From Sepiola atlantica (taxonomy: Eukaryota > Mollusca > Cephalopoda > Sepiida > Sepiolidae): a stretch of DNA of 64,000 nt. The stretch covers positions 102,667,642 through 102,731,641 of the forward strand of contig OY744531.1 in NCBI GenBank assembly GCA_963556195.1, given 5' to 3'. Under the pieces are notes generated by a model. The model was not told the origin of the DNA. It did no database searches and saw only the letters and a program-made list of their open reading frames with translations. The position numbers and the translations under genes were made by a program. Shown one piece after another: positions 42,711 through 52,329 of this stretch. The first letter of the stretch is position 1. Each line of letters begins with the position of its first letter.

Positions 42711-43470
42711 GGGTGACCACCCAAAAATGCCATCCATGGAATCATTTAATAAAATTAACAATCCTTTCTGCAATCCAACCATATTTGGTACAAATAAACT
42801 TCAGTCGATGCCTGACTTGTCCACCAAGTTTCAGTTATGAATGTCCAACAGTCTTTGTTCTATCGCCGTTCATCTGGATACGATGGGCAAAATTGTCAAT
42901 AACTCTGACACACTCCTCTTTTGGTACTACCCTGATTTTGACTATGATGGCCCTCTTCAGTTCAGAAATAGTCTGCGGAGTGTTTTGATAGACATCACCT
43001 TTGAGGAAACCCCACAGATAAAAGTCTGAGGAGTTAAAATTACACCGCGTACTGATGAAACGATCACCAAAGTGTCCCTGTGTATCTTTGAAAGACAATA
43101 AAACAAAGTGTTGGACATTCATTTTTTTTTAACTAAAAATATTTCTTTGGGTGGTGGAGAGTAAAAGGTTTTTTTTGGGGGGGGGGGGTAAAAATAAAAT
43201 TTTTACTCTCCACCACCCAAAGAAATATTTTTAGTCAAAAAAAATTTTTAGGGGGTGGGGGAAATTTTTTTTTTTTTTTTTAACTAAAAATATTTTTTTG
43301 TGATGGGAAGAGTAAAAAAATTGTTTTTTGAGAGGTGAAATTCAGGATTAAAACTTGGTGGACAAGTCAGGCATAGAATGAAGTTTATTTGCACCAAATA
43401 TATTTGGATTGCAGAAGTTGCAGAGATTAGGTATTTCTTAACAATTCTATGGGTGGCATTTTCAATACTT
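42711..43470 (-). mobile_element. Tc1/mariner-type relic with long inverted terminal segments
   Basis: The minus strand of 43110-42870 encodes NSSDFYLWGFLKGDVYQNTP, then QTISELKRAIIVKIRVVPKE and ECVRVIDNF, the C-terminal third of a mariner/Tc1-superfamily transposase. A terminal segment (ACTTGTCCACCAAGTTTCAG, AAACTTCAGTC) at 42711-42863 recurs inverted at 43343-43470 (CTTGGTGGACAAGTCAGGCA), framing the element. Upstream catalytic domains are lost. Confidence 0.6.
43132..43235. repeat. 35-bp perfect inverted repeat around a G-run
   Basis: ACTAAAAATATTTCTTTGGG then TGGTGGAGAGTAAAA at 43132-43166 and its exact complement at 43201-43235, separated by a T/G-run of 34 nt. The AACTAAAAATATTT word recurs at 43282 and in 49570-49830. 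Confidence 0.92.
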
Positions 43471-45230
43471 AAAATTGTTCAAATTGATAAAAAGAGTAAT
43501 TTTCTTATCGATTTGAACAAATTGAATGAAATACTTCTGGAAAAAAAATATTGAATTAAAATCGAATAAAACAAATGTCCATATTTCCGTTTTGGTCTAC
43601 CATAATTTTTTAGTTTCTGTAAAAATGGTATTTTTATATTTTAACATTATTATTACCTATTTTTTAATTTGCAAGATCCTCTGCTCATAAAAAAACAAAC
43701 TTTACAGTGATCATTTTTTTACCTGAACCTGACAAGGTTATGTTGAATCAGGCTGTTTTCTAAATGTGTACCAATATCATGCAGACAATGGACAGCTTAG
43801 ATTAGAAACATGGATGAAGTCATCTCAGCTCGAAGTCATTGTAATAAAAAAAATTTTTGAAAGGATTATTTTAAATGTAATTGAAAAAGATTGGAAATCA
43901 CAACATTCCTTTCATCTCATATCAATAAGATGGACAATGGACAATGATGAATATGATTCATCAAATGTTTGGAACTCGATTCAATTAGGAATTTTGACTA
44001 AAGTAAAATTGATCGAATGAACAATGGGACAATTAGAATCTGGGGAAGAGTAGAGCAAAAATAAGCAATGATAAAATTGATTAGCAAATTAAAAATATCC
44101 TTTCCAAAATTAAAAACAAAAGATCTGACGTAATATGACGTCAATGAGTGTAATATAAACTCAGGAAAAACAACAAAATAGGAGACGGAGTCTGATAAAC
44201 GGGACGAGGCGCACACACAGAATCAGAATTTATGCAAAAGAACGAGTATTCTTCAGTTGTCCTGAATGTGAAATAAACGAAAGGAGATCATAATTTTTCT
44301 TTTTCTTTTCTTTCAAGGGGAACAACCTTGCAATTAACAAACGAAAGTACGAATCGGCTTACCTCCCTTATATCCCGATTGATTTTATAATTCGGACAGT
44401 TAAAACCTCATCCTATAGTGATAAAGGTGTATATTGTGTAGTTTTCATGATTAGCCCAGACACACACATCGATAGAAAACACTATTCATTCCAGTAAATC
44501 ATCTGCAGAAGTCTTTTTGTTATTTTTATTTTTGCTTTTCCAGAGAGGAAACCTGTAGTGATTTTTGCTTTTTTGTCACTCAAACTGGTTTAGATCAGAC
44601 ATATTAGAAAAGCTCTTGTGTGAGGTTAATGATCCTAAAATAGCTCTGTACTGGAATAACCCATTAATTTATAGCCTTGTTCTTCATTACCTTCTCTTTC
44701 CACATCTGTTAACGTGAATAAATGTCTCAGCCTAAGAAAGAACACGGCCTTACACATAAGTGACTTCTGCAATTGATAAATTATCTATCAGAAATGACTC
44801 TTAACCCGACGTCCACTCATCTATTTGGTCAACAAACTTGTATTACTGCTTCTTTTTAGTGAATAGATTCTTTACAAAAAAAACACACATGCTTGACTGT
44901 AAATCGTAGTTATTTGTCTGTTGGTTATAAACCAGCTTGTCATCAACAATAAAGTGTTTTAAAAACTAATCCAAACGCATATATTCATATGGAAAATTGA
45001 TGGCAGAACTTCGGGATTATGTTCTTGTATTTCTGTATATTTTTTTAATATTTTCAAATATGTGCTAACAGTAATATAATTTTATTGTTACATCCCTATG
45101 ATTTCCTCAGATGATAAAAGCTTGCTTTTTTGAAAATCCATGGATAAATGAAAGGAAAAATGTTTATTTATATATTCCTTGTTTAACCTACTTGATGATT
45201 GAATAAATATTGTTATTTTCCTCTTTCTAT
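43471..45230. other. no gene recognised
   Basis: AT-rich. A frame at 43766-44020 is open for 84 codons without a recognisable domain. TGACGT words near 44125 and 44138. Confidence 0.4.
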
Positions 45231-45248
45231 TCTTATCACTCATTTCAT

Positions 45249-45253
<5 letters not shown>

Positions 45254-45292
<39 letters not shown>
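45254..45292. repeat. (TA)n microsatellite
   Basis: About 19 TA units next to SINE-hammerhead unit 1. Confidence 0.95.
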
Positions 45293-45295
<3 letters not shown>

Positions 45296-45299
45296 TGTT

Positions 45300-45515
45300 T
45301 TGTTTATTATCTATGTACGTATACGTTTCATCCTTTATAATCGGGACTCATCAGCATAGTGATATAACTATTCACTACTGGTCATGCGATTCGAAACCCC
45401 GGATTCCGAGTATTTTGCAACTCAAATCCCGACATCTAGAACCACTGGGCCAACGCTGAATAGCGAATAAAAAGTGATAATTTTAACACTTTATCCGGCG
45501 GCTTGACGTCATAAG
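45300..45515 (-). mobile_element. tRNA-headed SINE/retrozyme-like unit 1 with hammerhead
   Basis: On the minus strand: A-box-like TGGCCCAGTGG (45452-45442), B-box-like GGTTTCGAATC (45398-45388), then a hammerhead fold (45359-45311) and a (TA)n tract (45254-45292). It is about 75-80% identical to 50810-51018 over the whole length, including the 5' part (ATAATTTTAACACTTTA). The tRNA-like promoter upstream of the ribozyme recalls schistosome Sm-alpha repeats, which also pair a pol III promoter with a hammerhead. Confidence 0.65.
45311..45359 (-). ncRNA. hammerhead ribozyme candidate HHR-1
   Basis: Minus strand: stem I CTATG/CATAG (five perfect pairs), CTGATGA, stem II GTCC/GGAT (one G-U), GAAA, stem III ACG/CGT with TATA loop, and A at the cleavage position 17 (CGTA). 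Every core nucleotide is present. The short stem III is typical of Penelope-like and retrozyme hammerheads, which may act as dimers. Confidence 0.75.
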
Positions 45516-46239
45516 AACGTTCAACTTAATGAAATGAACGATGCATATACATATGTGTGTGTGCTTGGTGATTGCCACTTCTTTACAGAAAGGGGACCAT
45601 ATCTCCAACATAGCAATATCCGGTTGTAGGCAGGCAGATGACTTGGCAGACCCGACTGTGTGGATTATATCATGTCAAGATATGTTTTCTAGTTTATTAC
45701 AATACAGATCAATAGATTTGATTTATATTGAAATCGATATTCTTCAATGAAATGGTCTCGGTTTCCATAGCGCCATGTTTTAGTCTAGAGTCTGAGAAAT
45801 GTTGATAATTTGGTTATACAGAGTATTCGGAAATATCGATGACATAACTTCGGGATTATGTTCTATACGTGTAAAGGAGCTGATTTGTGTAGGGGTTGAT
45901 TTTTGTATTAGCACTCCAGTACTAGTCTAATTTCTCTTGTGGTCCATTTCTTCCTCTGCGTGGTCTTTGGTTTGGGCTGATCACATTTAGTTACCTGTAT
46001 TTGGTCCGTGGTATTCTGTTACTTGAAATAAGAAGGGCCAACATTCATAGAATGCCGACTGGGTCCCACATGTTGGCTATCAAAGGATTCTCTGATAATC
46101 ATGACGTCAAGATCTTTCTTCTGAGTCCCACGGCTTTTAGATTTGTTTACTGTCATTTGTTTATGGTTTTGTTTGTGTATGCGGCAACACCAGGCCCAAA
46201 TTATTTTATTTCCTGTGTTCCCTTTTGCACTTTTCTTTT
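45516..46239. other. no gene recognised
   Basis: The phrase AACTTCGGGATTATGTTCT at 45846 also occurs at 45007. A frame open through 46001-46519 becomes F/S-only over the TTTC tract. It may be intronic to the candidate micro-exon downstream. Confidence 0.35.
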
Positions 46240-46550
46240 TCCTTTTCTGTTTACAGTTTTCCTCTATTCTTTTACCTTTTCTTTTTTCTTTCTTTTTTCT
46301 TTCTTTTCTTCTTTCTTTTCTTCTTTTTTCTTTCTTTTTTCTTTCTTTTTTCTTTCTTTTTTCTTTTTTTTCTTTTTTTCTTTCTTTTTTTTCTTTCTTT
46401 TTTTCCTTTCTTTTCCTTTTTTCTTTCTTTCTTCTTTCTGTCCATTTCTGTTTTTATTCTATCGTTCTCACTTGAATTTCTATCTTTCCTTTCACTTTTG
46501 TATTTTGCTTTCTTTGTAAATATATTTTTGTAAAAACTTCCTGTTTTTTT
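46240..46550. repeat. (TTTC)n polypyrimidine tract
   Basis: About 240 bp of T/C with TTTC and TTTTTC units, continuing as T-rich sequence to the acceptor at 46556. Open frames inside are artefacts. Confidence 0.95.
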
Positions 46551-46556
46551 TTCCAG

Positions 46557-46597
46557 GAAAAATTGTTAAATCTGTGCCAATGAAACTAGTTAAAGAG
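46557..46597 (+). CDS. candidate 41-bp micro-exon, hypothetical
   Basis: Acceptor CTGTTTTTTTTTCCAG ends at 46556; donor GAG|GTAAGAAC starts at 46598. Both are strong consensus sites. Only one of three frames is open: after two leading bases it reads KIVKSVPMKLVKE and ends in phase 0. The other two frames meet TGA and TAA within the exon. The long polypyrimidine tract upstream is compatible with an intron 3' end. I do not recognise the peptide and found no partner exons, but the combination is hard to get by chance over 41 bp. Confidence 0.45.
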
Positions 46598-46654
46598 GTA
46601 AGAACACATTTTCAACTAAAAATCTTTCTTCAAATATTTTTCTTTGCATGTCTT

Positions 46655-46700
46655 TTTGACTAGGAGCAAAGTGTAGTATCCGTTCTGATACTAAACTTCC
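46655..46700 (+). repeat. degenerate U2 5'-like fragment
   Basis: CTTTTTGACTAGGAGCAAAG then TGTAGTATCCGTTCTGATAC resembles U2 CCTTTTGGCTAAGATCAA and GTGTAGTATCTGTTC. No SINE body follows; it is more like the fragments at 59287-59370. Confidence 0.5.
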
Positions 46701-46984
46701 TCGTTTCTGTCCTCGGTCAATGAAGTATAAATCCTTTTAAACTGAGTCATATTTTATTTTGTCTCAATCCAGAGTGAACTTTTTGGGGGAGCTGGATTTG
46801 CTCCACATTAAGAAAACGACCTTGTGTCTTACAAGGCAAGTAAATAGGAGCAAGACAGATAAACAGGTAGAAAGCGGAAAGAAAATGACAGAGTGAAACA
46901 GCGAGAGAGGGATTGGAACTGACAGACATGCAGAAAGATGGAAAAACACAGACGGACAATTAGAATCAGGAACTTCTTCTTTGC

Positions 46985-47490
46985 GTGTTTTTGAAGCATG
47001 TGGTCATATGACAGTTTCCCACATGTTTATGCAGTCCTTTGCAATAGTGTTGTACTCTGCAAGATCTTTCAATCTATACCGGTATGGCAGTAGGGGGCAG
47101 ACCAAGCAATGTTGCATCGTATGGTCTTCCTTCCCACATACACAGATGGTTGGTTCAGTTTTGTAGCCCCATCTATTCATAGCAACGTTTGATCGCCTCA
47201 TTACCGTTCTCAGGCGGTTTAGTGTTTTCCACTGGAGCCAGGGTGCCTCCGAATCGGGGGGGGGGGGGGCATCTTCTAACCGTCTGGTCCACAGCTGTAG
47301 TCTAATCTCTTCCTGAGATGTTGTTAGGGGTTCGACATGACTGAGGAAGCTTCTCTTTGACTTTAGTCGTTGGACAGTTTGTTCATGTCCATGAAGGAGA
47401 TGGTGTTCATCACTGATAGCCTTTGTGATCTCTACTCGGCGAGCAACTTCCCATCTCACATCTGAAGGGACAATGTCGAACAATTAATCC
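46985..47490 (-). pseudogene. LINE C-terminal fragment (family F, jockey-type)
   Basis: A minus-strand frame of 159 codons (47483-47004) encodes PWLQWKTLNRLRTVMRRSNV, AMNRWGYKTEPTICVCGKED and HTMQHCLVCPLLPYRYRL, the zinc-binding C-terminal block (LNRLR....MxRWG......C.CG....T..H....CP) of jockey-type LINE ORF2. It is the same clade as family E but a different family. A G14 run (47256-47269) interrupts it, translating as PPPP. Confidence 0.7.
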
Positions 47491-47996
47491 ACTACATAAT
47501 TTTATTCCCCAAAACGACAACAAAAAGCACCCTAATTTCACAAACCCAAACGGCAAACTATATAGCCGCCCCTTTCGTATTTTTTCAGACTAGGTATAAC
47601 AATAACATTACAAAAAGAACAGATAAATAAATAAATAAATAAATAAAACTTGCTAGGGAATAAAATGAAGGCCTTTCATACACGAACTAACATCGATCTC
47701 CCTTAAGTCTTAGTTAATCACTATCCCACACCGGTTTTTTTCAGGGACCCCCTCAGAGATACACCGTTTTCTGTCATTGTTGACGCCATTCTCTATTGGG
47801 CCATGACTACAATCGTTTCAGCTTGCTGATGATTCCACTGGGCACGGAGATTTACTAAAGATGTCTAAATCTGCCCTTTTGGATGAAACCACGGTACATT
47901 GCTGAAATATGTAATATACAGTATCTAAATAAATTATATTAGCTCTCTTATATGATCGACCACTTTATTTGATTTCTTTTCATATACAACCTGACA

Positions 47997-47998
<2 letters not shown>
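47491..47998. other. no gene recognised
   Basis: Only short frames; (AATA)n at 47627-47647. Confidence 0.4.
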
Positions 47999-48031
<33 letters not shown>

Positions 48032-48045
48032 TATATATATATGTA
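47999..48045. repeat. (TA)n microsatellite
   Basis: About 45 bp of TA with one AA interruption, upstream of SINE-hammerhead unit 2. Confidence 0.95.
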
Positions 48046-48204
48046 ATATCTATAGATATTAAAATATTTATTTAAAGCTCTTTTCAAATGAAGGAGCACT
48101 CTTTAAGGGAATGGCTTCACACTAAAGCAGTATTACAAAGTTCACTCCCTTTTATGAATGGGAGGACGAACACTCTCAGGCAGGAAATGAATTATGGGAA
48201 TATT

Positions 48205-48360
48205 TCCCTTCTCTTTCGTATAGCTGTCTCAGCGGCTATGTGGGTATCGGAGGGAAGTCGAAGGTGACTTTTGTCTGGTGTTCAAATTCGGTGGTACAGT
48301 TATATATAGCTACACTTATGAGTCTTGGTTAAGATGAAACATACGTGTATGCGGATATTA
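48205..48360 (+). mobile_element. tRNA-headed SINE/retrozyme-like unit 2 with hammerhead
   Basis: A-box-like CGGCTATGTGGGTATCGG (48233-48250), B-box-like GTGTTCAAATTCGG (48278-48291), then a hammerhead fold at 48309-48355. It lies on the plus strand, opposite to units 1 and 3, with the same order and similar spacing. The flanking sequence is not obviously homologous to unit 1, so this is a different subfamily. Confidence 0.5.
48309..48355 (+). ncRNA. hammerhead candidate HHR-2 (one core mutation)
   Basis: CTTATGA (48315-48321; G5 changed to T), stem II GTCTT/AAGAT (G-U plus four pairs), GAAA (48336-48339), stem III ACA/TGT with TACG loop, A at position 17 (48349). Stem I pairs two inner bases and is then imperfect. 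The core change should abolish cleavage. Confidence 0.5.
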
Positions 48361-48934
48361 AAACTATTTATTATAAACATAATTATATATCTATTAATAA
48401 TAGAGATAATGTATCTGTCTGTCTGTCTGAAGTCAAAACTCCATCAAAGTAATATTACTATTTACTTAGTCCACCAGCTTCTTTATATACTACTACAAAA
48501 ACCGCCGTAAACACTGTGCGCATTTCTTAATTTACATAATTAATTGCTTTTAAACTTCTAATAAATTAGTATTCGCAAATATACACTCATGATAGTTTTC
48601 TTCAGATTTCAACATGTATTTACGCTATTTTGCTCGCTAATAATCTTAATTATAAATTATAATTATTTCTTTTATTATTTATATATATACATACATGAAA
48701 TGAGTTACGTAGTCAATATATCTATGACGAAACTGATTAAACAGCCAGCGTTAATCCATTGAATTGGTTCCCCCCCCCCTCTGATTATTTAGTATGGACG
48801 CAAGACGGCGCGTTATATAAAATGTAAACAAAACGCTGGCATTTACCGTGCTACTTTTACTCTGATTTTTTTTATTAAAACGTTCTGAGTTTGTTTATTT
48901 TCTTAATCTTATTAGCCATTATGTTTTAAAACAC

Positions 48935-49440
48935 AAATTCACTGAATCAAATTGTTTAATTAAAATAATAATTGATTTAAAAATTACTATTTAAAAACAG
49001 GCACACACACACACATTATAACGAGTTTAGTTTAGGTAAACTTTTTCTTTTCGAGAATTAAAAAAACTATTCGTGTTTACTGTATTTGATTTGTTAATAC
49101 TTTCATATCCAATATTATCATTTTTTCACGACCTCAACTGAATTCATGATTTCAATTTCACCTTATACGCTGTTAAGCTTTTATTTACAAACTGTTTTTA
49201 TTATTCCATGTTTTATTTATTAAAATAAAAGATGTGATATTTTTTCTTTTCTGTCAACAAAAAAACTAACACATTGTACTGGAAAACTATACAACTGATT
49301 TTAGAATCAAATTGTTTAATTAAAAAAAGGTCATTAAACAAACACATACACACACACATTCTAATGAATTTAATGTAGGTGAACTTTCTTTCCGAGAGCA
49401 TTTACACAACTAATCATGTTCACTGTATTTGATTTTTGGT
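48935..49440. repeat. imperfect duplication about 360 bp apart
   Basis: ATCAAATTGTTTAATTAAAA, an ACACACAC run, AATGAATTTAATGTAGGT-like words and TTCACTGTATTTGATTT occur in the same order at 48950-49095 and 49308-49437. Confidence 0.65.
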
Positions 49441-49483
49441 GCTTTTTCACTTTAGGACCCGCGCTTACTTTGACCTCGTTGTT

Positions 49484-49552
49484 AGGGTTAGGGTTAGGGT
49501 CAAGGTCAAAGTCGGGGTTAGAATTAGGGTTTAGAGTTAGGGTTAGGTTTTT
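49484..49552. repeat. interstitial TTAGGG-like repeat
   Basis: GTTAGGGTTAGGGTTAGGGT followed by degenerate GGGTTAGAATTAGGG units; the longest telomere-like patch in the window. Confidence 0.85.
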
Positions 49553-49554
49553 CT

Positions 49555-49830
49555 CTTTTTTTTCCCTTTTTAATTAAAAATATTTATATGTATGGGGGAG
49601 GATTAAAAAAAATTCGGAGGAGCGGCCAAAAAAAATTTTTTTTTTCTAAACTAAAAATATTCCTATGTATGGGGGGGGGGGGTAAAATAAAAAATTTATG
49701 GGGGGGGGGGGTCCAAATAATTTTTTTTCTTTCTTTTTAAACTAAAAATATTTCTATTTATGAGGGAGGGTAAAGTAAAGAATTTTTTTTTTATTTATTT
49801 TCAACTAAAAATATTTTTGGTCATAAACAA
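49555..49830. repeat. AACTAAAAATATTT repeat family with G-runs, about 4 copies
   Basis: AACTAAAAATATTTCTAT-like words recur at 49573, 49645, 49740 and 49802, each followed by TATGGGGG-type runs and AAATTTTTTT. The same family as 43132-43300. Confidence 0.8.
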
Positions 49831-50734
49831 AGAAAATCAATGTCTAACCATCCAAGAAATATGACTGGGGCTCCATCGGTTTACGTGTGGGCGTTCATTT
49901 CTGACGCGGCAGCCTAGCAAAAATATGCGACCGGAGGGAGCATATATTAGCTAGTATATAAAATTATTTAAATTCCTTTAAATTCACACAAAAACTGGGT
50001 TAATAGCTCAATAGTTTGTTTGTTTTGTTTTACGGCATATCAACCTTTTTCAGGTTATTTAATACTGAATCAATAGCTAGCTCAATAGTGTTGATAATAG
50101 TAATAAAAAATTACTAGAACACAAAATATATAATAATTTAATAAATGTTCTGAATTTACTTTTTAATAAACATTTTCATTCATACAATTGTTTCAACCCA
50201 TTTTAATAAATTATTATTTGATCATTATATCGGTCCGTCATACGTTCAATAGGTCGTAAGTCGAGATTTGTTGCAATACCCATTTTAAGACTACATATAA
50301 TTATCAGTAGCCTGCTTTTATTAATTTTCTTTTGCCCAAATTCTCCGATCGCGATAATGTATCTTTCAGAGGTCTGTGATTCGGAATCATTCAAATTAAG
50401 CAATAGATCTTTTCATTGTGCTTCTTGATTAAATTAGCAGCTGACATTTTATGAGATAAAGAAAATTCATCCCTTTATTAAACAGACGCAACAGAGAAGA
50501 ATCACGCCAATACAATGCCAACAAACGTGGGTGCCTCGTAATTAGTTTATCTACAAAAATCGTCTTTCTTTCTCAAACTTTTTTGTTCAAAAACATTGAA
50601 CAAGTTTAAATATGCTTTTGTCTGACAAACCAATCTTGTTTGTATTTGTACCCAGACATTGTTTGCAGGAATTTATTTAAATCTAAACTTATGGAATGTA
50701 TGTAATTATGTATCTTCTCATCATTAAGTGATAA
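49831..50734. other. no gene recognised
   Basis: Only short frames (66 codons, minus, 50203-50403, no domain). Confidence 0.4.
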
Positions 50735-50785
50735 TCACACACACACACACACATATATACAATATATATATATATATATATATAA
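50735..50785. repeat. (CA)n and (TA)n microsatellites
   Basis: ACACACAC run then TA units, just 3' of SINE-hammerhead unit 3 on the minus strand. Confidence 0.95.
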
Positions 50786-50809
50786 TAAAATAAATATTTG
50801 TTATTGTTT

Positions 50810-51018
50810 ATTATCTGTGTACGTATACGTTTCGTCCTTTTTCAATCGGGACTCATCAGCATAGAGATATGACTATTCACTACCGGTCATGCGATTCGAA
50901 ACCCCGGACCTCAAGTATTTTTCAACTCCAGTCCGACGTCGCTAATCGCTGGGCCAATTGTAAACAGCGAATAAACTATGATAATTTTAACACTTTAACG
51001 GCGGCTTTGACGTCGAGG
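50810..51018 (-). mobile_element. tRNA-headed SINE/retrozyme-like unit 3 with hammerhead
   Basis: Minus strand: A-box-like TGGCCCAGCGA (50957-50947), B-box-like GGTTTCGAATC (50903-50893), hammerhead (50865-50814), then TA/CA repeats. Homologous to unit 1 throughout (shared GCGATTCGAAACCCCGGA, ATAATTTTAACACTTTA). In both, the B box lies about 34 nt from the CTGATGA core. Confidence 0.65.
50814..50865 (-). ncRNA. hammerhead ribozyme candidate HHR-3
   Basis: Minus strand: stem I TCTATG/CACAGA (five pairs, one C-A mismatch), CTGATGA, stem II GTCC/GGAC (four perfect pairs), GAAA, stem III ACG/CGT with TATA loop, A at position 17 (50820 complement). All core bases are intact. Compared with HHR-1, stem II changes GGAT to GGAC and strengthens pairing. 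Confidence 0.78.
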
Positions 51019-51119
51019 CATTCTACTTCTATTAAGGGAAGGAATGATGCAATATAAGCAAGTGACGTCATGCTGTGTTAATACTACCAATTACAGTGTT
51101 CTACTTTCAAGGAGCGACA

Positions 51120-51144
51120 ATATATATATATATATATATATATA
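51120..51144. repeat. (TA)n microsatellite
   Basis: About 12 TA units. Confidence 0.95.
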
Positions 51145-51260
51145 AAGATAAAGATAGAAGAAAGAAGAGTGATAAACATGTTCGAATGTCCAAATTTATT
51201 TCAGATTTCGATTGTTCAATGCAAGGTGTATTCTGTAATAAACCAGTGTTTATTGTTCTT

Positions 51261-51307
51261 TCCTTAAGCCAAGGTTTTTCAAAGATCGAAATCTTATCAT
51301 CAGAGGA
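51261..51307 (-). ncRNA. hammerhead-like fold HHR-8
   Basis: Minus strand: TCCT, CTGATGA (51303-51297), U-U mismatch, stem II AAGAT-TTCG-ATCTT (five perfect pairs closed by a UUCG tetraloop), GAAA (51280-51277), loosely paired stem III ending UU, A, then AGGA pairing with TCCT (stem I). All core bases are present except a proper 10.1-11.1 pair. Confidence 0.5.
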
Positions 51308-51611
51308 TAAATACAGATAGATAAGTTGGCTATAGAAAAAGCTAAAGTTCAAATATCTGAAAAATATTAAAATATTATTAAAAATGGGGTGAAGAAAGTT
51401 CGTGTAAAAAGGGTATGTGGTTTGTCCAGATGGTAATTGTCCATTGAAGGAGTGTCCGTTGAGGAGATTTTTGAGAAGACGAAAAAAAAGAAAATTTTCC
51501 GTAGAAGCAGTATGGAGAAGGTGTTCAAAAAGAAATAAATCCAAAAGTGAGATGTTGAAATCTAAAACGTAGATGGAGCGCACTTAAATGGAATTGAAGT
51601 AAGAAATCCGG

Positions 51612-51637
51612 CCATATATATATATATATATATATAA
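51612..51637. repeat. (TA)n microsatellite
   Basis: About 12 TA units, left of fold-back 4. Confidence 0.95.
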
Positions 51638-51661
51638 TGTATATTTCGGCAGCAAGTCATT

Positions 51662-51957
51662 TATTATACACGCGTCGTTAAAGACCACAGAGTTTTCTCT
51701 CTTCACTATCTTTCTTGTTAATTTCTCGACAGGCAAGCGATTCGTCGATTTTCTGGTGTTAATTGGTGGAGTATGGCACCTAACGTTGTATCGTGGGCCA
51801 TTCCTCTAGCGCTTTCGGTCTCTTGACCGTCTTCAGAAGGCTGTGTCTTATTGTTACTAAGGGCTACAGAAAACCGACGAATCGCTCGCCATGTCGATAA
51901 ATTAACAAGAAAGATAGCGAAGAGAGAAAACTCTGTGGTTTTTATTGACGCGTATAT
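51662..51957. repeat. long inverted repeat (fold-back 4) with hammerhead-like loop
   Basis: Arms about 51664-51757 and 51868-51957 are reverse complements with few mismatches (AGAGTTTTCTCTCTTC versus GAAGAGAGAAAACTCT; AGCGATTCGTCGATTTTCTG versus CAGAAAACCGACGAATCGCT). The loop of about 110 nt holds the hammerhead-like core at 51803-51840. (TA)n tracts flank both sides. Confidence 0.88.
51803..51840 (-). ncRNA. hammerhead-like core in the loop of fold-back 4
   Basis: Minus strand: CCTT, CTGAAGA (51836-51830), extra C, stem II GGTC-AAGA-GACC (four perfect pairs), GAAA (51816-51813), GCGCT, A, GAGG pairing with CCTT (one G-U). CUGANGA and GAAA complete; one extra base before stem II. Confidence 0.45.
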
Positions 51958-51958
51958 A

Positions 51959-52000
<42 letters not shown>
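51959..52000. repeat. (TA)n / (GT)n microsatellite
   Basis: About 38 bp of TA followed by GTGTGTGT. Confidence 0.95.
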
Positions 52001-52008
<8 letters not shown>

Positions 52009-52049
52009 CTATATGTGTATACATATATATATAAATATTTTTTAATTTC

Positions 52050-52200
52050 TTATCCACATACACATGTGTTTAATTCTTTTCTGAGAATCATCAGTGTGGA
52101 GGATGATTGTTCTACCGGTCACACTATTCGAACCTTAGATTTAAATAAACATTTTAACTTCTGTCTGAACTCCTAGAACCATGCGGCCAACCTAACAGCC
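52050..52200 (-). mobile_element. tRNA-headed SINE/retrozyme-like unit 4 with hammerhead
   Basis: Minus strand: A-box-like TTGGCCGCATGGTTCTAGGA (about 52190-52171), B-box-like AGGTTCGAATA (52135-52125), hammerhead fold (52100-52053), then AT-rich DNA. Same arrangement as units 1 and 3, though the body sequence is diverged. Confidence 0.55.
52053..52100 (-). ncRNA. hammerhead candidate HHR-4 (core damaged)
   Basis: Minus strand: stem I TCCACA/TGTGGA (six perfect pairs, a sequence unlike the other copies), CTGATGA, stem II ATTCT/AGAAT, TAA where GAA is expected, stem III ACA/TGT with CATG loop, A at position 17. Helices are perfect while the core has lost G12. Confidence 0.55.
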
Positions 52201-52301
52201 ACAGTGAAAGGAAAAGAATTATGGTTATGTCATTACAAGCGGACATACCTAGAAGGCTGTCATAAACAGTGTTTAACGACCCACTCGGATGGAATTTTGT
52301 A

Positions 52302-52328
52302 TTACATATATATATATATATATATATA
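52302..52328. repeat. (TA)n microsatellite
   Basis: About 13 TA units directly left of unit 5. Confidence 0.95.
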
Positions 52329-52329
52329 C

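Noticed and set aside
46001..46533. 172-codon and overlapping F/S-rich frames as a membrane protein
   Set aside because: The hydrophobic run is a TTTC microsatellite; all three frames are open there.
47820..47870. CTGATGA at about 47826 as a further hammerhead
   Set aside because: The expected GAAA is replaced by GATTTAC and stem II is only weakly paired.
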